From CAJBLF01 sp964424505 (GTDB taxonomy: Bacteria > Patescibacteriota > Gracilibacteria > Absconditabacterales > Absconditicoccaceae), in assembly GCA_964424505.1 (NCBI GenBank), contig CAYRIQ010000036.1, positions 1 through 7,652 on the forward strand: DNA of 7,652 nucleotides, in the 5' to 3' direction. Position numbers and translations under genes: made by a program. Shown here in pieces: positions 1 through 6,902 of this stretch. The number at the start of each line of letters is the position of its first letter. Position 1 is the first letter of the stretch. Below the pieces are notes generated by a model. It was not told the DNA's origin. It did not search any database and saw only the letters and a program-made list of their open reading frames with translations.

Positions 1-645
1 GAAATGTATATTGTCGAGGGAGATTCAGCGTGAGGAAGTGCAAAACAAGGACGTGATAGTAACTTCCAAGCTATTCTGCCATTGAGAGGTAAAATCTTAA
101 ATACTGAACAAGCTGTCATCCAAAAAATCATGGCAAATAACGAAGTCAAAGCACTTATTACTGCTATCGGCACCTGAGTAAAAGATAATTTCGATTTTGA
201 AGGACTGAGGTATGATAAAATCATCATCATGACCGATGCCGATGTGGATGGAGCGCACATTAGGACTCTGTTACTGACATTTTTCTTTAGATTTATGAGA
301 CCACTTATCGAGCATGGACATGTCTATGCTGCTTGTCCTCCTATTTATAAATATGCTCAAGGAAAAAAAGAACAATATATTTATGAAGAAGAACATACTC
401 CAGATATGTATGGATTTGATAAAGAAAAAACAGAAATCCAAAGATATAAAGGTCTTGGAGAAATGAATCCAGAACAACTTCGAGATACTACTATGAATCC
501 AGAAAATAGAAGATTAAATCAAATCACCGTTGATGATGCTGAAGAGGCAGATAGATTATTTAGGATCCTTATGGGTGAAGATGTGCAATCTAGAAAGCAT
601 TTTATCCTGACTCATGCAAAGAGCGTAAAGGAAATTGATATATAA
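1..645 (+). CDS. gyrB: DNA gyrase subunit B, 3' part (C-terminal 214 residues)
   Basis: The B subunit of DNA gyrase supplies the ATPase and the TOPRIM part of the cleavage centre, and works with GyrA to introduce negative supercoils. Only the C-terminal part is in the window. The fragment opens inside TOPRIM with EGDSAGGSAKQGRD (about residues 6-19) and continues with LPLRGKILN, the metal-binding TDADVDGAHIRTLLLTF block (D79, D81, D83 of the fragment), then IQRYKGLGEMNPEQL and a family-typical end, KSVKEIDI. Two in-frame TGA codons (31-33 and 175-177) must be read as Gly; the first is the first Gly of the conserved SAGG. The gene ends in TAA and lacks the long insertion seen in E. coli GyrB. 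ParE is a close paralogue, but the KGLGEMNPEQL and C-terminal sequence favour GyrB. The gene converges on elp3, and a shared hairpin terminator lies between them. Confidence 0.95.
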
Positions 646-650
646 ACTTA

Positions 651-731
651 GTTGCAAGTTAAAAGGTTGCAAGTTAAAAGGTTCAACTTTCAAAACATTT
701 AACTTTCTAAACATTTAACTTTCTAAACATT
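651..731. repeat. Two adjacent short tandem repeats downstream of gyrB
   Basis: Just after the gyrB stop there are two exact copies of a 15-nt unit (GTTGCAAGTTAAAAG, 651-665 and 666-680). After a spacer come two exact copies of a 16-nt unit (ACATTTAACTTTCTAA, 695-710 and 711-726) plus a partial third. The first unit contains AAGTTAAA and the second TTTAACTT, which are reverse complements, so the two arrays could pair as stems. No function can be assigned. Confidence 0.8.
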
Positions 732-740
732 ACTTCATAG

Positions 741-766
741 AAAGCATCTGGAAACAGGTGTTTTTT
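741..766. terminator. Hairpin terminator between convergent gyrB and elp3
   Basis: A stem (CATCTG 745-750 with CAGGTG 755-760, one G-U pair) closes a GAAA tetraloop and is extended by AAAG/TTTT pairing. On the plus strand it is followed by six T residues (761-766), which is a typical intrinsic terminator for gyrB. Read on the minus strand the same stem lies just past the elp3 stop at 781, but only a weak T-rich tail follows, so it may also stop elp3 transcription less efficiently. Confidence 0.8.
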
Positions 767-780
767 GCTTAAATGGAAGA

Positions 781-2634
781 TTATATTTTCTTTACCATAT
801 AACTTCATTCTAGCTTATATCAAAGCTTTCTGTAATACGCTCTGACTCAGATACCAGAGATTACGGAAAGCTTTTTGTAATTGTGTAAACTAGAAATATG
901 TTCAGCTATCTCCATAAGTTGTTTTCAAAAACCCTTATGCTGGGATTTTCAATTTTTCAATTTTTCAATCTTTTCATTTTTTAGTCATTCCATCTGTCCA
1001 TAGATATGAAGTTCTCTTATAATTGCTACATCTTTACCTAATCCTTTTACTTTTATCTTTGTTCCTTGTTCTTTATTTGGTAACAAGAGTCTTGTAAAGC
1101 CATATAAATACCCTAATTGATCTTCACAACTAATAAAATATTCTACTCCCCCACTACTGACATATTTTCTGATTATTATATTCGCGATTTCTTTTGATTT
1201 CAAATCCTGATGTCTGATTTCACGACTTCTTGTATCTAAACTCACAAAATTTCTAAACTGAGTTACATCAGGTTTTGCACCGACAATACATGTTTCGATA
1301 TCATTTTCTCATTTGGTCGTGTAATTGCTCATTTCTTGTTGTAAAAAATCTTTGGTAGTTTTACATAATTTATACTCACCATATAATCTCCCATAAAATT
1401 CTTTCAATATTTCAATTTTTCCATCTTTCAATTCTTTTTCCATTTGCGTATGCATCAGTTGTGAAAGATTTGTTACCGTACTTCATGCGATGATTTCGTT
1501 GGCAGGGATATCGCGGATGAGGCGTTTGATCCTAGTATAAGGAGGAATAACTTCCAAAAAAGTCTGTCTAATAAGTTTTTTAATAGTATCAGTTTCGAGT
1601 GGTTTGTATTTTCCTTGGTTATAGAGTTTACAAAGTTGAGTATTGGGAATCACGGATGTAGGATAAAATTTTATTTCGTCTGGTTTGAAAAATGGATCAG
1701 TATATAAATTTTTGAACGTATCAATATCTTTTTCATACGTTGATCCGTACAATCCTGGCATAATATGTAAAGAAATCTTGAATCCATATTGTCTCATCTT
1801 ATGACAGGCATCACGAGCTTGCTGGACTGTATGCCCTCTTTTATTGAGTTTCAAAACAGTTTCATCCAATGATTGTACTCCCATTTCTATTCTTGTCACT
1901 CCGAGTTCACGTCGCAATTTGCAGTTATCATCAGTTACATATTCAGGTCTTGTTTCTATAGTCAATCAAATGATTCTATGTGCAGTAGTTTCATTTTTTT
2001 TGAGAGATTCTCTGATAGTTTTTGGATATGTAATTATTTTATTTTTGTCTACAATAGCGTGAGAATATTTTTTGGTTGTAGAAATTTTGATATTTTTAAA
2101 GTATTCATCAAAAGTATTACACGCATCATAGAGTGCTTTAATGAATTTAATTTTATAGTCGTTGGTGTATACATCAAATGTTCATCACAATACAATCATT
2201 TCTATCTTGTCTGTTTCATGACCGGTTAATGTCAATGAAAGCAATCTATTGTACACTTGTTTGATGGGATCGAATTTATTGAGTAAGGCTCTCATTGCGC
2301 CTGGCTCTGACTTAATATAGCTCTTGGGCATACTCGGATCATTGGGACAAAAGATACATTGTCCAGGACAATGAAATGGTTTGGTAAGTACTTGTACAGA
2401 GACAATCCCTGATTGTGATCTAATGGCTCTTTTTTTGAGTAGCTGTTCTATCTGAGCATCTTTAATGATTTTTTTTGCCTTAAGTAAGGTATAATATGAT
2501 TGGAGCAATTGAATATTTGAAGGGAGATCAGGTAAATTATTTGTTTTAGAAAAATTTCTCTTGATGCTTGTAAGAAGGTCAAGATTACGATCCTGTGCTT
2601 TGGCCTTAATTAATTGGAGAATTATTTTTTCCAT
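781..2634 (-). CDS. elp3: Elp3-family tRNA uridine-34 modification enzyme (radical SAM + GNAT)
   Basis: Elp3 uses a [4Fe-4S] cluster, S-adenosylmethionine and acetyl-CoA to place a carboxymethyl group on the wobble uridine of tRNAs. The 617-residue product has the radical SAM cysteines in CPGQCIFC (C89, C93, C96) followed by PNDPSMPKSY, then MIVLGGT, LTIETRPEYV, the block VTRIEMGVQSLDE, and RLIRDIPA near residue 380. A C-terminal GNAT domain has the acetyl-CoA loop QHKGFGKQL (565-573) and VISGIGVRAYYRKLGY (from 591), ending in TAA. Eleven in-frame TGA codons are read as Gly (805, 820, 847, 925, 949, 985, 1309, 1483, 1966, 2182, 2185), two of them making the conserved GGT. The ATG at 2634 is chosen because MEKIILQLIKAK begins a family-like N terminus; longer upstream starts are possible. 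Compared with archaeal Elp3, the zinc CxCxxC motif reads SLDTRS and an insert precedes it. There is no obvious ribosome-binding site. Confidence 0.94.
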
Positions 2635-2765
2635 GATAGTGTTACTATATATAATCCTTTTCTTTTTTCTATGGGAATTGTCTTTTAAGGTTAATTTAAG
2701 GTAAAAGTGTATACTGACGTCGCTTTTGTAAAAAAACAATTTTTTTTATTACATTATCTTTTACT
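2635..2765. promoter_or_regulatory. Divergent intergenic region between elp3 and a small membrane-protein gene
   Basis: This 131-nt spacer must hold promoters for both divergent genes. On the minus strand a TATATA (2648-2653) lies about 14 nt upstream of the elp3 ATG, which would give a very short leader. A small palindrome, ATAGT-GTT-ACTAT (2636-2648), sits between it and the start codon. On the plus strand TTGTAA, an 18-nt spacer and TACATT lie directly upstream of the 2766 ATG and form a weak -35/-10 pair. These matches are imperfect, so the exact sites are guesses. Confidence 0.3.
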
Positions 2766-3206
2766 ATGACATTTACTATTAACAGAAAAACACTTATTAT
2801 TATCACATCTTCCGTAGCAGGAATTATTTTATTATGAGGGATACTTAGCGTTTTTGGACATAGAAGATATGACAGAAATGACTTTGGAAGAAATTTTGGA
2901 AATCCCGGCTGCTGAGCTAATTTTGTCTGAAATCCTACTCAAATGATGTCAGGGATAGAAAATATTATTGCAACCAAAGACTACACAGCATTCCAAAAAT
3001 TGTTTAGTGGAAGTCGTATGGGAGCAAATATTTCTACTCCAGAAAAATTTGCTACACGAGTAGAACTTCACACTGCGATGAAAACAGTACAAGATCTTCA
3101 AGCAAAATTATGATCTCCATCTCAAGATAATTTTGGGCCTATGCTGTTTGGCAATAAAAAAATATTGAAAGAATGAAAAAAAACAAGAGGATGCTCTATG
3201 AGATAA
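2766..3206 (+). CDS. Small membrane-anchored protein of unknown function
   Basis: I do not recognise this 146-residue protein. It is visible only when TGA is read as Gly (five such codons, the first at residue 24). The N terminus is a short polar stretch, then a hydrophobic segment at about residues 9-30 (KTLIIITSSVAGIILLGG), which fits an uncleaved signal anchor or signal peptide. A Gly/Asn/Arg-rich stretch follows (RRYDRNDFGRNFGNPGCG). The rest is probably helical and outside the membrane, with a segment IENIIATKDYTAFQKLFSG that resembles the short acidic helical pieces common in small exported proteins of these phyla. The tail is basic. It is flanked by its own terminator at 3245-3269 and so looks monocistronic. 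Keeping one frame through five TGA codons, with a coherent membrane segment, supports a real gene. Confidence 0.75.
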
Positions 3207-3244
3207 CATAATGTATCATACATTGCGCTCATCACTCATGACAG

Positions 3245-3269
3245 AAAAAACGCAATTATTGCGTTTTTT
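3245..3269 (+). terminator. Intrinsic terminator of the small membrane-protein gene
   Basis: AAAAAACGCAA pairs perfectly with TTGCGTTTTTT across a three-nt loop (TTA), leaving a run of six T on the plus strand. The hairpin is nearly symmetric, so it could work in both directions. A second short palindrome, AATGTA-TCA-TACATT (3210-3224), lies between the stop codon and this terminator. Confidence 0.88.
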
Positions 3270-3312
3270 CTCTTGAAAAGCTATCAATAACCTATACAAT
3301 TGTTTTTGTTGC

Positions 3313-3337
3313 CATCAAATAAATTTTTTATTTGATG
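3313..3337 (+). promoter_or_regulatory. AT-rich leader hairpin just upstream of yraN
   Basis: CATCAAATAAA (3313-3323) and TTTATTTGATG (3327-3337) form a perfect 11-bp stem with a TTT loop, ending 14 nt before the yraN ATG. No T run follows on either strand, so it does not look like a terminator. It may be a 5' leader structure affecting initiation or mRNA stability of the operon, but that is inference only. Confidence 0.5.
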
Positions 3338-3351
3338 ATAAAAAAACACGT

Positions 3352-3693
3352 ATGAAATATAAAAAAGATAAAGGCAATCAATGAGAAAACCTTGTAGCAG
3401 CATACTATCAAAACCAATGATATCTACTTATAGTAAAAAACTATACGATCGTATGATGAGAGCTTGATCTTATTTTTCAAAAAAACAATATTTTGACCTT
3501 TGTGGAAGTTAAGGTCGTAGATCATGTAGAAGACCTTCAAAACTATGTAACTTCTAAGAAACTCTGACATATAAAACGCACTATTAAATACTATTTATTA
3601 TCTCATGGTGTAGAGGGAGAATATACACTTGATATTGTATTTGTCAGGAACAATAGTATACTTCAAGTCATTCAAAATGTCACAAATACATAA
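3352..3693 (+). CDS. yraN: YraN/UPF0102 family endonuclease-fold protein
   Basis: The product has 113 residues, close to the usual 110-125 for the family. It shows the family blocks in order: GENLVAAYYQNQGYLLIVKNY (11-31), GGELDLIF (35-42) and FVEVK (50-54), then TSKKLGHIKRTIKYYL and YTLDIVFV. These correspond to the PD-(D/E)XK-like core related to Holliday-junction resolvases, with E37, D39, E52 and K54 as likely metal-site residues. The family's exact biological role is poorly defined. Five in-frame TGA codons encode Gly, including both glycines of GGELD. The start is the first ATG in the open frame; an A-rich stretch replaces a Shine-Dalgarno sequence. The stop is 22 nt before the protease gene, so the two are probably cotranscribed. 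Confidence 0.88.
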
Positions 3694-3715
3694 AATTTAT
3701 TTATAAACTGCATAT

Positions 3716-4993
3716 ATGAAAAGAAGTAAATTATTTATTTTATTCGTATTAGGCGCTATTTTCGGGTGGCTAGTTTGCAATATTTCACAAGTACGAGAAA
3801 ATTTACAACAACCAACATTTCAAGAAGGGAAACTAAGTATAAATAATGTCATTACCTCTATCAAAAACATTATATATCCTGGAAATTTTGGGATGTGAGG
3901 CAAAATATATGAACGTTTTGACACCGTGTATACTATTCTCCAAAATTCGTACTATGATATCGACAAAATAAATACTGGGAAAATGATCAATAATGCACTC
4001 AAGGCATATATAGATGGTATTGAGGATCCTTATACTGTTTATATGGATAGCGAGCAAAACTCTTGATTTCAAGAAGAACTCAAAGGGTCATCAGATTTTG
4101 AGTGAATAGGTGCAGTAATCAGCAAAAAAGATTATTATATCCAAATAGATGAAATAATTAAATGATCGCCTGCATTCACTGCATGACTCAAAATACTTGA
4201 TAGAATCGTTATGATAAATACTTGAGCTACCAAAAATTTAGATGTCAATCAAGCTGTCAGCCAAATAAGAGGTCCCAAGTGAACAAAAGTAAAACTCACT
4301 ATAGAAAGAGTTTCCAAAAATTGAATCAAAAACCTTCTTGAAAAAGAAATTATGAGAGAAAAGCTTATTATCCCGTCTGTTAATGGAAAAATTATTACCT
4401 GATCAGATAAACAAATACTTTGATACATCAATATTTCTATTATTTGAGAAGAGACTGAAAATCTTTTAAAAAAAACGCTTAGTGATTTCAAAAATCAAAA
4501 AATTCAAGGTATTGTCCTTGATCTTAGATGAAATTGATGATGACTTTTGCCTATTTCTGTAGAAGTCGCATCTCACTTCATTCCTAAAGGAAAATTGGTA
4601 GTAACTACTAAATACGCTACGTTTGAAGATGAAAAACTTTTTTCAAAATGATATACAGATTATCAAAACTTACCTATTGTTATTCTTGTAGATGGACTTA
4701 CTGCTTCTGCAGGAGAAATAATAGCACTAGCACTACAAGAACAAGTAGGTGCAAAGCTTATATGAACTCAAACTTTTGGAAAATGATCTATCCAAACAAT
4801 GGATGAATTTGATGATGGAGCATCACTTAAATATACTGTAGGAAAGCGATATACACCAAATGGAAAAAATATAGATACTACCTGAGCCACTCCTGATGTT
4901 GTTGTAGAATTTGATGCAGACACTTATCTTAGTTCTGCCATAGATACACAACTTGAAAAAGCAAAATCAGTACTAAGTACTATGATAAAATAA
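3716..4993 (+). CDS. ctpA: Membrane-anchored C-terminal processing protease (PDZ + S41 peptidase)
   Basis: This 425-residue serine protease of the CtpA/Prc (S41) family would cleave proteins at their C termini outside the cytoplasmic membrane. An N-terminal membrane segment (about residues 4-22) anchors it. An N-terminal helical region contains DGIEDPYTVYM. A PDZ domain spans about 130-198, with EGIGAVI, the KGSPAFTAGLKILDRIVMIN core and IRGPKGTKVKLTI. The peptidase domain has LDLRGNGGGLLP (from 268), the nucleophile S331 in TASAGE and the general base K356 in FGKGS. The 25-residue Ser-Lys spacing is that of the family. By hand count 19 TGA codons encode Gly, about half of all glycines, including four within the five codons at 4529-4543. 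The length is typical. It lies between yraN and a sigma factor gene in the same direction. The gene symbol is by family resemblance. Confidence 0.95.
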
Positions 4994-5039
4994 GATCATT
5001 ACTTTACTCTTTGTAATTTATATCCTTAAGATAAGTGAG

Positions 5040-5603
5040 GTGATAGAATTTAATAGAGAACATATACAAAAACTCAAACAACAAGATCAAAATGCATTCA
5101 ACGAGTTTTACCTTCAAACGGTTGATATGTTTTTTCGTTATATCAATGCTAATTACTCTATTATCAAGCAAGATGCAGAAGATATTATTTCAGATTTTTA
5201 TGTAAAATTTTGGGAAGCAATTACATCATGCAAAGAAGATCAATCATTTACTGCATATTTTCGAACAATATTTAAAAATACTATTAAAGATTTTTTCAAA
5301 AAAAATTCTGACACCCCATTTTCAGATATACATACTACTTATGAATGAGAACAATTTGAAGATACCCTTATGGACAACGAAGATCTAACTACACTTATGG
5401 ACAATGATTTCAAATTTGAACAAATAGAAGAAGCAATGAAAAGACTTGATGACATAAGTAAAGATATTATTTATTTTAAATTTATAGAAGAAAAAAATAA
5501 TGAAGAAATAAGCTTGATCACAGGGACATCACATGATATGATCAGACAAAGAATTTCTAGAGCTATCAAACAATTGAAAAAACTTCTTGATTCTAGCATA
5601 TAA
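5040..5603 (+). CDS. ECF-like RNA polymerase sigma factor (sigma-70 family)
   Basis: The 187-residue product has only sigma regions 2 and 4, as in extracytoplasmic-function sigma factors, and the usual length. Region 2 covers about residues 13-88: DAEDIISDFYVKFWEA (45-60) matches the core-binding DAEDxxQExFxxxW pattern, and SFTAYFRTIFKNTIKDFF (69-86) corresponds to the -10 recognition helix. An acidic linker with one TGA-Gly codon (5346-5348) leads to region 4 (about 125-183), where NNEEISLITGTSHDMIRQRISRAI is the helix-turn-helix that would read the -35 element. The GTG at 5040 is preferred because no ATG occurs upstream in frame before the protease gene and it gives a normal N terminus. The gene begins 46 nt after the protease stop, so it is probably in the same transcript. 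No anti-sigma gene is adjacent. Confidence 0.86.
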
Positions 5604-5848
5604 AAATAGAGGTTGGGAATTCTTTATTAGGGACAATATATTCATTTTTTTTGACATATATTTTACATAATGTCAACCATAAGCACACAGATATCACCAC
5701 AAAATCAATGATAATGACAGTTATAACCTGGCAAATCCATTTGTATAATAATTCATCATTTTTCCTTAAAAATCTCTTGAAATACAGTTACTGTATAGTA
5801 ATATCATTGGTGTACATAGTACTTTTTATTTAATAATTATTTGTACAA
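5604..5848 (+). promoter_or_regulatory. Upstream region of the HU gene with palindromes and a candidate -10
   Basis: No convincing gene lies in this 245-nt spacer. It holds an inverted repeat, TTGACAT-N12-ATGTCAA (5651-5676), which overlaps a -35-like TTGACA but has no good -10 at 17 nt. A consensus TATAAT lies at 5744-5749, with a poor -35 (TTATAA, 5721-5726). A smaller palindrome, TACAG-TTA-CTGTA (5783-5795), follows a TTGAAA. The HU promoter is probably here, either at 5744 with a leader of about 100 nt or nearer the gene. The palindromes could be operators, but nothing in the window names the binding protein. Confidence 0.4.
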
Positions 5849-6130
5849 ATGACAAAAACAGCTCTTATTGCTAGCCTAGCAGAACAATTGGGTGTTTCTA
5901 AAAAATTAGCTTCTGAATTAGTTAATTCATTCATCGAAACTGTTATTGCTGGTGTTAAAAAATCTGGTGAAGTTAGAATCCAAGGTTTTGGAACGTTCAA
6001 AGCTTCTAAAAGAAAAGCTAGAGAAGGTGTAAATCCACAAAACCCAAGTCAAAAAATCAAGATTCCTGCAATGAAAGTTGTTACTTTCAAAGCTGGTTCT
6101 GAATTTAAAGGTGCTATCAAAAAATCTTAG
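5849..6130 (+). CDS. hup: HU-family nucleoid DNA-binding protein
   Basis: HU is a small dimeric protein that bends and compacts DNA. The 93-residue product has the family layout: an N-terminal helical dimer part (MTKTALIASLAEQLGVSKKLA), the VRIQGFGTF turn, and the DNA-grasping arm REGVNPQNPSQKIKIPA with the conserved NP pair, then VVTFKAGSEFKGAI. The Arg usually found before NP (GRNP) is Val here. None of its eight glycines uses TGA; seven are GGT and one GGA. Codons such as GCT, TCT and GTT dominate, which suggests high expression and differs from the neighbouring genes. It starts with ATG behind an AT-rich leader without a Shine-Dalgarno sequence, and ends in TAG, unlike the TAA of the other genes. 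It has its own terminator, so it is likely monocistronic. Confidence 0.97.
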   Translation: MTKTALIASLAEQLGVSKKLASELVNSFIETVIAGVKKSGEVRIQGFGTFKASKRKAREGVNPQNPSQKIKIPAMKVVTFKAGSEFKGAIKKS

Positions 6131-6148
6131 TTCCTTATGTATTATCAT

Positions 6149-6183
6149 AAAAAAGACTCTGCCGCAAGGTGGAGTTTTTTTTA
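6149..6183 (+). terminator. Strong intrinsic terminator of the HU gene
   Basis: ACTCTGCC (6156-6163) pairs with GGTGGAGT (6168-6175), with two G-U pairs, around a GCAA tetraloop. A-run and T-run flanks extend the stem, and at least eight T residues follow. It begins about 20 nt after the HU stop codon. This is the most canonical terminator in the window, in keeping with a highly expressed gene. Confidence 0.93.
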
Positions 6184-6290
6184 TATATGTTATTTTATTT
6201 GATTTTTGTCAGTAAACTACTATATATAAATAGTTTTATTAAAATAATATGAAAATTATTAAGATTAAAATATTCGTCAATAAAATATAA

Positions 6291-6330
6291 AATCTTTTAA
6301 TCTTCTAATCTTTTAATCTTTTAATCTCTA
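6291..6330 (+). repeat. Five tandem copies of an 8-nt AATCTTTT unit in a gene leader
   Basis: The units are AATCTTTT, AATCTTCT, AATCTTTT, AATCTTTT and AATCTCTA, ending 4 nt before the ATG at 6335. An AAGATTAAAA stretch at 6261-6270 is complementary to the array and could pair with it. The array occupies the place where a ribosome-binding site would be. A change in copy number would alter leader length or structure, so phase-variable expression is possible but unproven. Confidence 0.75.
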
Positions 6331-6334
6331 CATT

Positions 6335-6727
6335 ATGACTTGATATATTATTTTATCAGCACTTGCTGGTGGTCTAATAGGTTATTTTGTGTTTTATCTG
6401 AGATATGAACATAAAGATACAGTTAATCAACTCAGATCAAATCTCAAAGATGCCGCAAAAGAGATACAATATCTCAGTGGTGAACTCGATGAATTTGTCC
6501 AACAAAATGCACTCTTAAAACAAAAAACTACGGAACTATTAGAAAAAAATGATGACCTTTCTGATGTGGTTTCTGAATTGAGTAAATATTATGTACATCT
6601 CAAAAAGGCTGCAGAAAAAACAACTGAACTCAGTAAATATCTTCATACGCCAAATCCAAATATAGAAGAAAAAATGCAACCATATTTGGATAAGGTAAAA
6701 GACGAAACAAATAAGACGTTCTTCTAA
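6335..6727 (+). CDS. Single-pass membrane protein with long coiled coil, unknown function
   Basis: I cannot assign a family. The start is the ATG at 6335, because the following third codon is a TGA-Gly and the residues after it (YIILSALAGGLIGYFVFYL, about 4-22) complete a membrane segment that a later start would truncate. After the anchor, residues about 27-105 are highly charged and heptad-like, with Leu at regular spacing (VNQLRSNLKDAAKEIQYLSG, then LLEKNDDLSDVVSELSKYY), typical of a coiled coil. The tail is polar (PNPNIEEKMQPYLDKVKDE). The total is 130 residues. The arrangement resembles small membrane-tethered coiled-coil proteins such as those of the divisome or secretion accessory systems, but this is shape only, not homology. 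It appears to stand alone, with an 8-nt repeat array in its leader. Confidence 0.8.
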
Positions 6728-6729
6728 AT

Positions 6730-6881
6730 AATGTAATATATTGTATATATATCCTCTTAATCGGATGTAATTTGCCCTTCGGGCGTAATACATTGTAAAT
6801 ATATCACGCAAAACAAATTACATGCACATAGTGAATCATTACACGAGCGAAGCGAGTTTATATAGCGAAGTTTATTACATT
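6730..6881. repeat. Non-coding block of nested inverted repeats (possible MITE-like element or structured RNA)
   Basis: The block is bounded by a 9-bp inverted repeat, AATGTAATA (6730-6738) and TATTACATT (6873-6881). Inside it is a perfect 10-bp pair, ATGTAATTTG (6765-6774) and CAAATTACAT (6814-6823), and a small GC hairpin, GCCC-TTC-GGGC (6774-6784). A GTAAT or ATTAC word recurs at least six times in alternating orientation, and AGCGAAG occurs twice (6846-6852, 6864-6870). No reading frame is credible. The terminal inverted repeats and length of about 150 nt suit either a small non-autonomous mobile element or a structured RNA. The GC hairpin may also help end the preceding transcript. Confidence 0.55.
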
Positions 6882-6902
6882 TTAATTTCTTAGTCATTTA
6901 GT

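Noticed and set aside
781..2634. Elp3 as a decayed pseudogene broken into three or more pieces by stop codons
   Set aside because: All breaks are TGA in one frame, at positions that suit Gly, and the frame stays intact to a proper C terminus with TAA.
2650..2655. Plus-strand TATAAT as promoter of the small membrane-protein gene
   Set aside because: The -35 position would fall around the elp3 start with no match, and the leader would be over 100 nt. The overlapping minus-strand TATATA is at least as likely.
3833..4491. Minus-strand frames inside the protease gene
   Set aside because: They are antisense to a gene with full domain support and show no protein-family features.
4529..4543. Selenocysteine or readthrough at TGA codons
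   Set aside because: There are dozens of TGA codons over nearly all genes, none at Cys-like catalytic sites, and they align with Gly.
5651..5833. A 60-residue plus-strand frame with a TTG start upstream of HU
   Set aside because: Its first codons lie in a perfect inverted repeat, it has no family features, and its hydrophobic bias can be explained by AT richness.
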